A DNA stretch of 64,000 nucleotides, taken from contig NZ_SLVV01000007.1 of NCBI RefSeq assembly GCF_004340465.1, positions 280,746 to 344,745 of the forward strand, in the 5' to 3' direction. The translations under genes were made by a program, and so were the position numbers. Origin of the DNA: Mesobacillus foraminis. Lineage in GTDB: Bacteria; Bacillota; Bacilli; Bacillales; Cytobacillaceae. Within the stretch, counting starts at the first letter, position 1. Each line of letters starts with the position of its first letter. This document shows positions 40,466-49,133 of this stretch, in pieces. A model generated the notes under the pieces. It was given only the letters and a program-made list of their open reading frames with translations, searched no databases and was not told the DNA's origin.

Positions 40466-41104
40466 ATGTTAGACGAAAAATTACAAGGCTATCTGGATAG
40501 TCTCCTGCCGGCACGGGATGGAGTTTTAATGAAAATGGAAGTGTATGCCAAGGAGCATGGCGTCCCAATCATGGAAGCTGCCGGGATTGAAGCGATGCTG
40601 CAAATCCTGAGAATTCAGAAGCCTGAAACTATACTTGAGGTTGGAACGGCAATAGGATATTCCGCTTTAAGAATGGCGCATGCCTTGCCGGGAGTGCAAA
40701 TTGTCACCATTGAGCGTGACGAGGAACGATTAGATCTGGCTAAGGCTCATATAAAAGAGGCTGGCAAAGAATCGCAAATCAAAACGATACATGGCGATGC
40801 ACTTGAAACCCTGGCCCAGGCAAGCCAGTGGGCTCCCTATGACACAATCTTCATTGATGCGGCTAAGGGACAATATAAGCGTTTTTTTGAAATGTATTCT
40901 GCTCTGCTCAGACCTGGTGGAATGATCGTTACCGACAATGTTCTTTTTAAAGGCCTAGTTGCGGCAGAGGAAATTGAAAGCAAGCGGATTAGGAATCTTG
41001 TGAAAAAAATAGATGGGTTTAATCACTGGCTGGTCAGCCATCCAAAATTCGACACCGTGATCCTGCCAGTTGGTGACGGTGTAGCAATTAGCAAACTGAG
41101 GTGA
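40466..41104 (+). CDS. trmR: tRNA 5-hydroxyuridine methyltransferase TrmR (YrrM)
   Basis: An O-methyltransferase family 3 enzyme of 212 residues: SAM-binding ILEVGTAIGYSALRMA near residue 57, TIERDEERLDLAK near 80, DTIFIDAAKGQYKRFFE near 130 and TDNVLFKG near 153. In B. subtilis it methylates ho5U34 to mo5U34. The two genes that make ho5U (trhP1, trhP2) follow with 4-nt and 18-nt gaps. AGGAGGGATTGCAGC precedes the start. Confidence 0.93.
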   Translation: MLDEKLQGYLDSLLPARDGVLMKMEVYAKEHGVPIMEAAGIEAMLQILRIQKPETILEVGTAIGYSALRMAHALPGVQIVTIERDEERLDLAKAHIKEAGKESQIKTIHGDALETLAQASQWAPYDTIFIDAAKGQYKRFFEMYSALLRPGGMIVTDNVLFKGLVAAEEIESKRIRNLVKKIDGFNHWLVSHPKFDTVILPVGDGVAISKLR

Positions 41105-41108
41105 AAAA

Positions 41109-42038
41109 ATGAAAAAACCAGAATTATTAGTGACTCCTACAACTGTAAATGATATTCTTCCTCTGATTGATGCAGGGGCAGACGCAATTATGGTCGGAGA
41201 ACAGAAATTCGGCCTGCGGCTGGCAGGAGAATTTAGCCGGGAAGATATTAAGAAAGCTGCTGAATTGGTCCATGCAAATGGAAAGAAAGTGTATGTCGCG
41301 ATGAATGCAATTTTCCATAATGATAAATTGGATTTGCTCGAAGATTATATTTCCTATTTAAATGAAATCAATGTGGATGCAATTGTTTTTGGGGATCCTT
41401 CAGTCCTTCTGGCGGCAAAGCAGGCAGCTCCAGACATGAAGCTTCACTGGAATACCGAGACAACCGCCACAAACTGGTATACGTGCAATTATTGGGGACG
41501 GAAAGGTGCCAAGCGTGCGGTTCTCTCCAGGGAAATCAACATGGATGCCATTGTTGAAACCAAGGAGAATGCAGAAGTGGAAATTGAAGTGCAGGTGCAT
41601 GGAATGAGCTGCATGTTCCAGTCAAAGCGTTCTTTGCTGGGCAATTATTTCGAATACCAAGGCAAAGCCATGGAAGTCGAAAACCGCAAACAGGAAAAAA
41701 ATATGTTCCTTCATGATAAAGAAAGGGGAAATAAATACCCAATTTTTGAAGATGAAAATGGTACACATATCATGAGTCCGAATGATATGTGCATTATTGA
41801 CGAACTGCAGGAAATGGTAGATGCAGGAGTAGATTCTTTTAAAATTGACGGCATTCTTAAGGATACAGATTATTTAGTTGAGATCACAAAGCTTTACAGG
41901 AAAGCCATCGACCTTGCTGCAGGAGATCAAGACCAATATGACGAGGAAAAAGATGAACTGCTCGCCAGAGCGGAGGAACTGCAGCCGGATAATCGGCCGC
42001 TTGATACAGGTTTTTTCTTTAAAGAAACGGTTTATTAA
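41109..42038 (+). CDS. trhP1: U32 family tRNA hydroxylation protein TrhP1 (YrrN)
   Basis: A 309-residue member of peptidase family U32 (KPELLVTPTTVNDILPLIDAGADAIMVG; EVQVHGMSCMFQSKRSLLGN; SFKIDGILKDTDYLVEIT). In B. subtilis YrrN and YrrO are needed for prephenate-dependent 5-hydroxylation of U34 in tRNA, not for proteolysis. It is shorter than TrhP2 and lacks that protein's extra C-terminal region. It is in the trmR-trhP1-trhP2-udk unit. Confidence 0.93.
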   Translation: MKKPELLVTPTTVNDILPLIDAGADAIMVGEQKFGLRLAGEFSREDIKKAAELVHANGKKVYVAMNAIFHNDKLDLLEDYISYLNEINVDAIVFGDPSVLLAAKQAAPDMKLHWNTETTATNWYTCNYWGRKGAKRAVLSREINMDAIVETKENAEVEIEVQVHGMSCMFQSKRSLLGNYFEYQGKAMEVENRKQEKNMFLHDKERGNKYPIFEDENGTHIMSPNDMCIIDELQEMVDAGVDSFKIDGILKDTDYLVEITKLYRKAIDLAAGDQDQYDEEKDELLARAEELQPDNRPLDTGFFFKETVY

Positions 42039-42056
42039 TATAAAGGAGGAATAGCG

Positions 42057-43325
42057 ATGACAGCAGTGAAGGACAGCATTTCACAGATCGTGGACGGTAA
42101 GCGTGTTATTGTCAAGAAACCGGAGCTGTTAGCGCCTGCCGGCAACCTTGAAAAATTAAAAATAGCAGTCCGATACGGAGCTGATGCCGTATTTATCGGT
42201 GGACAGGAATACGGGTTAAGGTCCAATGCCGGCAACTTCACCTTCGAAGAGATGAAGGAAGGAGTGGAGTTTGCAGCCAAATACGGTGCGAAAATTTATG
42301 TCACTACAAATATTTTTGCACACAATGAAAATATTAATGGACTGGAAGACTATCTGTTAGGGTTAAAAGAAGCAGGGATCCACGGGATTATTGTCGCTGA
42401 CCCGCTTATTATTGAGACGTGCCGCAGGGTAGCACCTGAAATCGAGGTCCATTTGAGCACACAGCAATCTCTTTCCAACTGGAAGGCCGTCCAGTTCTGG
42501 AAAGATGAAGGGCTGGAAAGAGTTGTGCTTGCAAGGGAAACCAGTGCAGAAGAAATTAAAGAAATGAAGGAAAAGGTCGACATCGAGATTGAGACCTTCA
42601 TTCATGGGGCTATGTGCATTGCCTACTCCGGCCGATGCACATTAAGCAATCACATGACGGCCAGAGACTCGAACCGGGGCGGATGCTGCCAGTCCTGCCG
42701 TTGGGATTATGACCTCTACAGGCTTGAGGGCAGTAAAGAAACACCACTTTTCAGTCAGGAAGACAGCCCATTTGCGATGAGCCCTAAGGATTTAAAGCTG
42801 ATCGAATCCATCCCGCGGATGATTGAACTGGGAATTGACAGCCTTAAAATCGAGGGTAGAATGAAATCGATTCATTATATCGCTACAGTAGTAAGCGTCT
42901 ATCGAAAAGTAATCGATGCTTACTGTGCTGATCCAGATCACTTTACAATCAGGCAGGAATGGCTCGAAGAACTTGATAAATGTGCGAATCGTGATACTGC
43001 ACCAGCCTTTTTTGAAGGAGTTCCCGGGTATAAAGAGCAGATGTTTGGAAACCATAGCAAAAAGACGACATTTGATTTTGTCGGGATGGTACTTGACTAT
43101 GATGCAGATACAAATATGGTCACACTTCAGCAGCGGAACTTCTTTAAGCCAGGTGATGAAGTGGAATTCTTCGGTCCAGAACTGGAAAATTTCAATTACG
43201 TCATTGAAAAAATCTGGGATGAAGATGGCAAAGAGCTAGATGCAGCCCGTCATCCTCTGCAAATTGTGAAGTTCAGCATGGACAGGCCAGTTTACCCGTA
43301 CAACATGATGCGAAAGGGGCAGTAA
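42057..43325 (+). CDS. trhP2: U32 family tRNA hydroxylation protein TrhP2 (YrrO)
   Basis: 422 residues. The U32 signature region IEIETFIHGAMCIAYSGRC near residue 182 is followed by a cysteine-bearing GGCCQSCRWDYDLY, consistent with an Fe-S centre as in related TrhP/RlhA proteins, and LKIEGRMKSIHYIATVV. The C-terminal domain has FFKPGDEVEFFGPE. It partners TrhP1 in ho5U34 synthesis. AGGAGGAATAGCG precedes the start; udk begins 4 nt after the stop. Confidence 0.94.
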   Translation: MTAVKDSISQIVDGKRVIVKKPELLAPAGNLEKLKIAVRYGADAVFIGGQEYGLRSNAGNFTFEEMKEGVEFAAKYGAKIYVTTNIFAHNENINGLEDYLLGLKEAGIHGIIVADPLIIETCRRVAPEIEVHLSTQQSLSNWKAVQFWKDEGLERVVLARETSAEEIKEMKEKVDIEIETFIHGAMCIAYSGRCTLSNHMTARDSNRGGCCQSCRWDYDLYRLEGSKETPLFSQEDSPFAMSPKDLKLIESIPRMIELGIDSLKIEGRMKSIHYIATVVSVYRKVIDAYCADPDHFTIRQEWLEELDKCANRDTAPAFFEGVPGYKEQMFGNHSKKTTFDFVGMVLDYDADTNMVTLQQRNFFKPGDEVEFFGPELENFNYVIEKIWDEDGKELDAARHPLQIVKFSMDRPVYPYNMMRKGQ

Positions 43326-43328
43326 AAA

Positions 43329-43964
43329 ATGAAACGCAAGCCTGTCGTGATTGGGGTAGCCGGCGGCTCCGGCTCCGGAAAGACAAGCGTTACAAAGGCA
43401 ATATATGAAAGCTTCAAGGGTCATTCCATCATGATGCTTCAACAGGATTATTATTATAAGGACCAAAGTCATTTGCCATTTGAAGAACGGCTTAAAACGA
43501 ACTATGACCATCCCCTTGCTTTTGATAATGATTTATTGATTGATCATCTGAATAAGCTTCTTCGGCATGAACCCATTGAAAAACCGGTATACGATTATAC
43601 GATTCACACCAGGTCAAGTGAAGTGATTCACGTTGAACCTAAAAATGTGATCATCCTTGAGGGAATTCTGGTTCTTGAGGACGAAAGGCTCCGGAATTTG
43701 ATGGATATTAAGCTATTTGTCGATACGGATGCTGATTTACGTATTATCCGGAGGCTGCTTCGAGATATTAAAGACCGGGGCCGTTCGCTGGAATCCGTGA
43801 TTGAGCAATATGAAAATGTGGTACGGCCGATGCATAACCAGTTCATTGAACCGACAAAGAGGTATGCCGATGTCATCATTCCTGAAGGCGGCCACAATCA
43901 TGTAGCAATTGATTTGATGGTAACAAAGATACAAACAATTCTTGAACAAAAATCATTTTTATGA
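43329..43964 (+). CDS. udk: Uridine kinase
   Basis: Phosphorylates uridine and cytidine in pyrimidine salvage. 211 residues with the P-loop [15 protein letters not shown] near residue 9, QQDYYYKDQ near 39, [12 protein letters not shown] near 58 and the lid region [16 protein letters not shown] near 139. It is the last gene of the trmR-trhP-udk cluster and its ribosome binding site (AAGGGGCAGT) overlaps the end of trhP2. Confidence 0.96.
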   Translation: MKRKPVVIGVAGGSGSGKTSVTKAIYESFKGHSIMMLQQDYYYKDQSHLPFEERLKTNYDHPLAFDNDLLIDHLNKLLRHEPIEKPVYDYTIHTRSSEVIHVEPKNVIILEGILVLEDERLRNLMDIKLFVDTDADLRIIRRLLRDIKDRGRSLESVIEQYENVVRPMHNQFIEPTKRYADVIIPEGGHNHVAIDLMVTKIQTILEQKSFL

Positions 43965-44110
43965 AACAATAGCATAGATAAGAATATGGGAAATAAGCAG
44001 CGCGCGCCCTTTAAATAAGGACGCGCTCCTGTCTATATTAAAAAAGATTCTCCCTACATAAATGACAAAAAAATATGGGGAACAGTGAAGACTAGAAGGA
44101 GTGAAGGACT

Positions 44111-44587
44111 TTGGCAACAGAGAAAGTATTTCCGATGACACTTGCGGGAAAACAAAAATTAGAACAAGAACTAGAACATTTGAAAACGGTTAAACGTAAA
44201 GACGTTGTGGAGCGCATCAAGATCGCCCGCAGTTTTGGCGATTTATCCGAGAACTCCGAATACGATTCTGCCAAAGAAGAACAAGCATTTGTTGAAGGCC
44301 GGATCACAACGATTGAAAATATGATCCGCAATGCCAAAATCATTCAGGAAGATGAAATGAGCAGTGACACGGTAACTCTTGGCCGTACTGTTACTTTCAT
44401 TGAACTTCCTGATGGAGAAGAGGAGACCTATTCAATTGTCGGAAGTGCTGAAGCCGATCCATTTGAAGGGAAGATTTCCAATGACTCCCCGATTGCGAAG
44501 AGCCTGCTGGGCAAGAAGGTTGGAGATCAGGTAACCGTTCAGACACCTGGCGGGGAAATGAACGTACGCATCACAACAATAAAGTAA
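44111..44587 (+). CDS. greA: Transcription elongation factor GreA
   Basis: 158 residues: an N-terminal coiled coil with the acidic tip [20 protein letters not shown], which enters the RNA polymerase secondary channel to stimulate cleavage of backtracked RNA, and an FKBP-like C-terminal domain ([20 protein letters not shown]). The start is TTG 44111, after AGAAGGAGTGAAGGAC. Its terminator is fused to the translation start of pbpI. Confidence 0.96.
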   Translation: MATEKVFPMTLAGKQKLEQELEHLKTVKRKDVVERIKIARSFGDLSENSEYDSAKEEQAFVEGRITTIENMIRNAKIIQEDEMSSDTVTLGRTVTFIELPDGEEETYSIVGSAEADPFEGKISNDSPIAKSLLGKKVGDQVTVQTPGGEMNVRITTIK

Positions 44588-44615
44588 AAATGAATAGCAA
44601 GTTTGAAAAACAACA

Positions 44616-44647
44616 ACCTCGTCAACACTTTTGACGAGGTGTTTTTT
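44616..44647 (+). terminator. Terminator of greA that buries the pbpI ribosome binding site
   Basis: ACCTCGTCAA (44616-44625) pairs perfectly with TTGACGAGGT (44631-44640) around a 5-nt loop, followed by GTTTTTT up to base 44647. The pbpI ATG begins at 44648. The only good Shine-Dalgarno sequence of pbpI, GAGGTG, is the 3' arm of this hairpin. Confidence 0.9.
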
Positions 44648-46426
44648 ATGAAAAGAAACAGAATAAGGGCCTGGCTTGCCCTTTGTATGGTAGGGCTGGC
44701 AATTCTGACTGGCAGATTGGCACAAATACAGCTTATTTCCACTGAATCCTTCTCAGACCATCAGGTAAACCTGCTTGAAGCGAGTGTAAGGCAAAGAGCA
44801 CAGGAAATAATCATTGATAATGGACGGGGAAATTTCCTTGATCGCAAAGGAGACCCGCTTATTTATGAAAAAAAACCTGTACTTATTCTTTTTCCTTTCT
44901 TAAAAAAGATGGACTGGCCTTCAGAAAAGGTTGCTTCCATTATTGGGGTCACGGAACCTCAGATTCTTGATTCAATCAATCAAGCAAAAGGCCCGGTGGC
45001 TTTCGGCGGAAAGGATCCGCACATGCTTACTGCGGAGGAAATGAATGAGATCAATCTATTGAAAATTCCGGGCGTTTTAGCTGTGGAAAGGAAGTATCCT
45101 ATCTCAAAGCGGAATGCAGAGCAATTGATAGGAATTACGGGGGAAAACCCTTCTCTCCTTGAGGCAAGGTATGGCAGCAAGGAATTTTCTCCAAGGACAC
45201 TGACGGGACTCTCAGGGCTTGAGAAGAGCTTTGACGAGTTCCTCGTGGGAGAAGGAAAGTCGAGGCTTGTCTACCATGTGGACGGGGTAGGTTCTCCATT
45301 ATTCGGGATTAATGTAAAATATTCAGAACCGGCCAATCCCTACTACCCCATCAACATCAGGACTACAATTGATAAGGATTTGCAGGAGCTGTCCGAACAC
45401 CTTGCCGACAAGCATCAGATCCAAAAAGGCGGGCTCGTGCTTCTGGATATTGAAACAAATAACATCCTTGCCATGGTCTCAAGACCTCAGCTTAACCGAA
45501 AGGATCCATTCGGGGATTCAGGCATAAAAAATATGATGCTCTCTCAGCACATTCCCGGTTCCGTTTTTAAAACGGTGGTTGCTGCGGCAGCAATCGACCA
45601 TGGTCTTCAGCCGCCTTCGCGTGTTTTTGACTGCAGCAGAAAGATAAATGGCGAGCGAGATACCAAGTACAATCATGGCAGCCTGGACTTCACTGACAGC
45701 TTTGCAAGAAGCTGCAACTCCACGTTTGCCCAGCTCGCTAAGGAGCTGCAGGACAAGAACGCCAGCATCCTTGAGGAATATGCCGAAAAGCTGTCTCTCA
45801 CAGGAACAGTGGGCTGGACCGGAGATCTTTACCATATTGAAAGCTTTAAGCAGCTGACAGAAGAGGATAAAGGAAGAGTATTTTCCACTGACGCAGCGAG
45901 AAAGGACAGAAATTTCGCAGCACTCTCCGGGATTGGCCAGCACGAGGTCAGGGTAACCCCTTTAGCCGTAGCCAATATGATGGCCATGATCGCCCGGGGC
46001 GGTGAAAAAAGAATGGTAAGGGCGGTTGAATCGATTGAATATCAAAATGGTGCTGTATTAGCGGAATTCAATGATAAGAAACTTGAGGGGGACGCGGTCT
46101 CTCCTTATACAGCTCAAAGGCTTCAAAAACTCCTGCGTGAAGTTGTCATTGATGAGGAAGGAACCGGGCGCTGGCTAAATTCTTTGCCTTATGAAGTAGC
46201 AGGCAAGTCAGGGACAGCTGAAACAGGGATTCATCAGGAGGGGAAGCAAACACATAACAAGTGGTTTGCAGGCTATTTCCCATATAAAAATCCCAAATAT
46301 GCTCTCGTTGCCGTAAATTTAGGTGTTCACGAAAATAAAGGGGGAGTCAACCAGTTATTCGCTGATATGGTTGAGGAGATTTATTCCTTTGACAAAGGTG
46401 AAGGAAGCCAGGTTGTTGATGACTAA
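44648..46426 (+). CDS. pbpI: Class B penicillin-binding protein PbpI (PBP4b, YrrR)
   Basis: A 592-residue transpeptidase with an N-terminal membrane anchor (about residues 8-28), a dimerisation domain and the transpeptidase domain: active-site Ser305 in PGSVFKTV, SCN in ARSCNSTFAQLA and KSG in VAGKSGTAETG near residue 518. B. subtilis pbpI is sigma-F dependent. ATG 44648 is chosen because the spacing to GAGGTG fits; an in-frame ATG at 44603 lies before the terminator hairpin and has no ribosome binding site. Confidence 0.92.
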   Translation: MKRNRIRAWLALCMVGLAILTGRLAQIQLISTESFSDHQVNLLEASVRQRAQEIIIDNGRGNFLDRKGDPLIYEKKPVLILFPFLKKMDWPSEKVASIIGVTEPQILDSINQAKGPVAFGGKDPHMLTAEEMNEINLLKIPGVLAVERKYPISKRNAEQLIGITGENPSLLEARYGSKEFSPRTLTGLSGLEKSFDEFLVGEGKSRLVYHVDGVGSPLFGINVKYSEPANPYYPINIRTTIDKDLQELSEHLADKHQIQKGGLVLLDIETNNILAMVSRPQLNRKDPFGDSGIKNMMLSQHIPGSVFKTVVAAAAIDHGLQPPSRVFDCSRKINGERDTKYNHGSLDFTDSFARSCNSTFAQLAKELQDKNASILEEYAEKLSLTGTVGWTGDLYHIESFKQLTEEDKGRVFSTDAARKDRNFAALSGIGQHEVRVTPLAVANMMAMIARGGEKRMVRAVESIEYQNGAVLAEFNDKKLEGDAVSPYTAQRLQKLLREVVIDEEGTGRWLNSLPYEVAGKSGTAETGIHQEGKQTHNKWFAGYFPYKNPKYALVAVNLGVHENKGGVNQLFADMVEEIYSFDKGEGSQVVDD

Positions 46427-46508
46427 GCGCAGATATTTTGATAAAATTCTTCATGTTTGCATAAAGTCATGGTAGAATGTTGACAACCTGATAAGGGAGT
46501 GAAGATAG

Positions 46509-47153
46509 TTGAAAGACGATTTTGAAAACCAGAATGAAGGCTTAAGAAGTGGCAAACTGGCTAAAAGGAGAAAAACCAATCTAGTATTAAATAGCTTAAT
46601 CGCTATCGTACTTTTATTAATCATTTTTGTCTCGGTCAATATTTTCTTTGGTGATGTCGAGAGCAAAGGAACAAATGAAGATACAGCGGCAGAAAGCAAA
46701 ACGGAAGAATCTTCCAAAGAAAACGCCGGAAGCAATCCTTCAGAAGACACCGAGGCGAAAGAGGATAGTACCGAAGCGGAAGAGGAAACGGATTCAGAAA
46801 ATAAGGAAGAAGAGGACAGTGAGCCAGTAGTCACTGAAGGCGGAAGCAGCCCGGATGTAAAAAAAACAATTGAAAATCCGGACTGGGAGCCTGTCGGTAC
46901 ATCACAAAGCGGAGAACACGTTGCCGTATATGACCAGAATGCTGTGGATTGGCAGGAAATGATTAAAGCAATCTCCTATGCAACAGGCATTGATTCGAAT
47001 AATATGACAGTCTGGTTTCTGGGAAATAATGGAGGCCCTAATAGTGCTGCCGGTACCATTTCAGAAAAAGGCGGATCAGTCAAATACCGCGTTGCCATTG
47101 AGTGGGTAGATGGAAAGGGCTGGAAACCAGTTAAGGTGGAAGAGTTGAAATAA
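46509..47153 (+). CDS. yrrS: YrrS/DUF1510 membrane-anchored protein
   Basis: 214 residues: a positively charged N-terminus, one transmembrane helix (about residues 29-47), a long acidic Ser/Glu-rich linker (about 55-115) and a C-terminal globular DUF1510 domain (NPDWEPVGTSQSGEHVAVYD; WVDGKGWKPVKVEE). Its partner in B. subtilis is pbpI, transcribed just upstream, suggesting a cell-wall role on the outer face of the membrane. The start is TTG 46509 after AAGGGAGTGAAG. Confidence 0.9.
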   Translation: MKDDFENQNEGLRSGKLAKRRKTNLVLNSLIAIVLLLIIFVSVNIFFGDVESKGTNEDTAAESKTEESSKENAGSNPSEDTEAKEDSTEAEEETDSENKEEEDSEPVVTEGGSSPDVKKTIENPDWEPVGTSQSGEHVAVYDQNAVDWQEMIKAISYATGIDSNNMTVWFLGNNGGPNSAAGTISEKGGSVKYRVAIEWVDGKGWKPVKVEELK

Positions 47154-47156
47154 TGA

Positions 47157-47194
47157 AAAGCCGGAAGCTCACTTTTTGAGCTCCGGCTTTTTGG
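47157..47194. terminator. Bidirectional terminator between yrrS and yrzA
   Basis: AAAGCCGGA-GCTC pairs with GAGC-TCCGGCTTT (one bulged A), with a T5 tail on the plus strand and TTTTCATTA on the other. Confidence 0.88.
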
Positions 47195-47203
47195 CTTCGA
47201 AGG

Positions 47204-47413
47204 TCAGTCTTTTTTTAATTTGAAATGGACAACTGCAGAATAAAAGGTGCGTCCTTCTCCATCTAAATGCATTTGATGGGAGACATGATGGACAGTCATC
47301 ATGATTCCCTTATTTATTTCAATCTGGGTATTGATTTGTTTTTCAAGCTCTTTTAAGCTGGCGGCTTCGAAAAACTCAACTTTATCTTGAATGAGGTCAA
47401 GCTGAAAATTCAT
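47204..47413 (-). CDS. yrzA: DUF2536 small protein YrzA
   Basis: 69 residues (FQLDLIQDKVEFFEAASLKE, then HVSHQMHLDGEGRTFYSAVV). It matches the YrzA/DUF2536 family, of unknown function. It is read against the flanking genes, with AAGGAAAAG upstream of its ATG at 47413, and shares the bidirectional terminator with yrrS. Confidence 0.85.
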   Translation of the reverse strand: MNFQLDLIQDKVEFFEAASLKELEKQINTQIEINKGIMMTVHHVSHQMHLDGEGRTFYSAVVHFKLKKD

Positions 47414-47643
47414 TTTTCTTTTCCTTTCTGATTAATATGGTTAATTCTATTGTATTTTCAGGTCGGTTTTGATGCAAGCATACTCGGATATTTCACCTGA
47501 TTAAGATTCACATTAGAAAGTTGAATATCAAAATGGTAAAATAGGCTCGCGCGCACATTCATCTTTTAGGCACTTAAAGAGAGTATAAAATGGATTGAAT
47601 GATGCAGAATATAGCTTAACAGGAAAGCAGGAAGGAACTTTTT

Positions 47644-48342
47644 ATGAGAATTGCTATTATTGGTGCGATGGAAGAAGAAGTAACTCTATTAAGGAATAAA
47701 ATAGAGAATGGGGAACAGCAAACGGTTGCGGGTTTCGAATTTATTACAGGAACACTTGAAGGAACAGAAGTTGTCCTTTTGCGTTCAGGGATTGGCAAGG
47801 TAAACGCTGCAATGTCGACCACTGTCCTGCTGGAAAGATTCAGCCCTGATTATATTATAAATACAGGGTCAGCGGGCGGTTTAAATCCAGAATTAAATGT
47901 TGGAGATGTAGTTATATCAAGTGAAGTGCGGCACCATGACGTCGACGTCACAGCGTTTGGCTACGAGTATGGTCAGGTCCCTCAGCTTCCGCCGGCCTTT
48001 GAAGCCGATGCTAAACTGATTCAGATTGCAGAGGACAGCGTCGGAGAAATTGAAGGCATCCAAACCGTAAAGGGACTTATTACAACTGGAGATTCATTTA
48101 TGAGCGACCCGGATAGAGTGGAGTTCATCAAAACGAAATTTAACAACTTGCAGGCGGTCGAAATGGAAGCGGCGGCAATAGCCCAGGTAGCGTATCAGTT
48201 CGGTATACCCTTTGTTATCATTCGTTCCCTGTCAGATATTGCGGGAAAAGAATCCAATGTTTCCTTCGACCAGTTTTTAGAAACAGCAGCCATAAACTCG
48301 GCCACCCTGGTGATGAAAATCACTGGATCTTTAAGAAAGTAA
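47644..48342 (+). CDS. mtnN: 5'-methylthioadenosine/S-adenosylhomocysteine nucleosidase
   Basis: Splits methylthioadenosine, S-adenosylhomocysteine and 5'-deoxyadenosine to adenine plus sugar. 232 residues: [16 protein letters not shown] at the start, [18 protein letters not shown] near 77, and the catalytic [15 protein letters not shown] and [10 protein letters not shown] near 173 and 197. In B. subtilis mtnN is followed by mccA-mccB-yrhC; here mccA and mccB are absent and yrhC follows directly. Confidence 0.96.
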   Translation: MRIAIIGAMEEEVTLLRNKIENGEQQTVAGFEFITGTLEGTEVVLLRSGIGKVNAAMSTTVLLERFSPDYIINTGSAGGLNPELNVGDVVISSEVRHHDVDVTAFGYEYGQVPQLPPAFEADAKLIQIAEDSVGEIEGIQTVKGLITTGDSFMSDPDRVEFIKTKFNNLQAVEMEAAAIAQVAYQFGIPFVIIRSLSDIAGKESNVSFDQFLETAAINSATLVMKITGSLRK

Positions 48343-48361
48343 AACGAGCCATGAAGCAAAG

Positions 48362-48390
48362 AACCCTCCCTGATTGGAGGGTTTTTTTTT
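48362..48390 (+). terminator. Terminator after mtnN
   Basis: AACCCTCC pairs with GGAGGGTT around a 6-nt loop, followed by a T-run of eight. Confidence 0.9.
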
Positions 48391-48505
48391 GTTTGCTAAA
48401 AATGACACAATTTACATGATCATCAATGGCAATGAATATGTTAAATTATTATTGTATTCTACTAAGCACTTAATAGAATGACAGGAAGAGAAAAGGTGAT
48501 GGAAC

Positions 48506-48769
48506 GTGAACGCAAAGCAATTGTATGAAAAGATGGTCGACTACAGACAATACGGAGTCATTCTTTTGGCTGCTGGTGTATTCTTCTATCTTGGTGTTAT
48601 TATTCCTTCCGAAGTCAAGGTAATGAAAGATATATATATATCCGCTGGAGCTTCCGCGGGTTTCCTGCTTTTCTCGATCTTGTTCTTAAGCCTTTCAAGA
48701 AGCTGCAGGAATAAATTAATTGATTCAGAAGAAGGCCAGGAATATCTAATGAAAAATAAACGTCCCTAA
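48506..48769 (+). CDS. yrhC: YrhC-family membrane protein
   Basis: 87 residues with two hydrophobic helices (about residues 15-32 and 47-66) separated by PSEVKVMKDIYISAG, as in YrhC. Function is unknown. It starts at GTG 48506 after AAAAGGTGATGGAAC. In B. subtilis it ends the mtnN-mccAB operon; here it has its own terminator and is separated from mtnN by another. Confidence 0.8.
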   Translation: MNAKQLYEKMVDYRQYGVILLAAGVFFYLGVIIPSEVKVMKDIYISAGASAGFLLFSILFLSLSRSCRNKLIDSEEGQEYLMKNKRP

Positions 48770-48788
48770 TATTGGGGGCGTTTTTTTA
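48758..48788 (+). terminator. Terminator after yrhC
   Basis: ACGTCCC pairs with GGGGCGT (with a wobble) around the yrhC stop codon region, followed by T7. Confidence 0.75.
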
Positions 48789-48838
48789 TATTACAATAAT
48801 AATGAATAAACAATTTAGAAAATTAAGCGATAATTAGG

Positions 48839-48867
48839 TTTACAAATATGCTATTAGTGGATATAAT
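48839..48867 (+). promoter_or_regulatory. Strong sigma-A promoter before the micro-ORF cluster
   Basis: TTTACA (48839-48844), a 17-nt spacer and a perfect TATAAT (48862-48867). A transcript starting near 48874 would carry a 34-nt leader before the first micro-ORF. Confidence 0.8.
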
Positions 48868-48907
48868 TACCACTGTAAGTAAAATTTTCTTAAGGAGGTC
48901 GAATGAA

Positions 48908-48988
48908 ATGATGAAGTTGCATATGAAATCAACAGTCAAGTTAAATAGCTTGTTTACGCATTCGACCAGGATCGGATGGATCGCTTAA
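48908..48988 (+). CDS. 26-residue leader-type micro-ORF
   Basis: Begins with two ATGs, eight bases after the excellent Shine-Dalgarno AAGGAGGT (48892-48899). The peptide is basic with no acidic residue (starts MMKLHMKSTVKLNS, ends RIGWIA). It lies 30 nt before two tandem terminator hairpins, the arrangement of a leader peptide that governs attenuation. I do not recognise a family. An ATG at 48903 in another frame ends after two codons. The promoter and ribosome binding site make translation likely; the function is inference. Confidence 0.6.
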   Translation: MMKLHMKSTVKLNSLFTHSTRIGWIA

Positions 48989-49017
48989 GAACGTTTTCTT
49001 GTTAATTAAGCCTGTCC

Positions 49018-49054
49018 ATGCCGCAGGGAGGAGCGTGCCCTGCGGCATTTTTAT
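49018..49054 (+). terminator. First of two tandem same-stem terminators
   Basis: ATGCCGCAGGG (49018-49028) pairs perfectly with CCCTGCGGCAT (49038-49048) around a 9-nt loop, followed by TTTTTAT. Confidence 0.88.
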
Positions 49055-49066
49055 GCCTTTTTTGAG

Positions 49067-49103
49067 ACCGCAGGGAGCATTTTTCCCTGCGGTTTTTATT
49101 TTT
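49067..49103 (+). terminator. Second tandem terminator with the same stem sequence
   Basis: ACCGCAGGGA (49067-49076) pairs with TCCCTGCGGT (49084-49093), followed by TTTTATTTTT. Its core CCGCAGGG/CCCTGCGG is identical to that of the preceding hairpin, so the 3' arm of the first can also pair with the 5' arm of the second. Confidence 0.88.
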
Positions 49104-49133
49104 GGGGATAGGATAGAAGGAGGTGATTAGGTA

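Noticed and set aside
43985-44035. GC-rich hairpin between udk and greA as terminator
   Set aside because: GCGCGC-GCCC/GGAC-GCGC pairing is imperfect and there is no T-run, so I did not call it.
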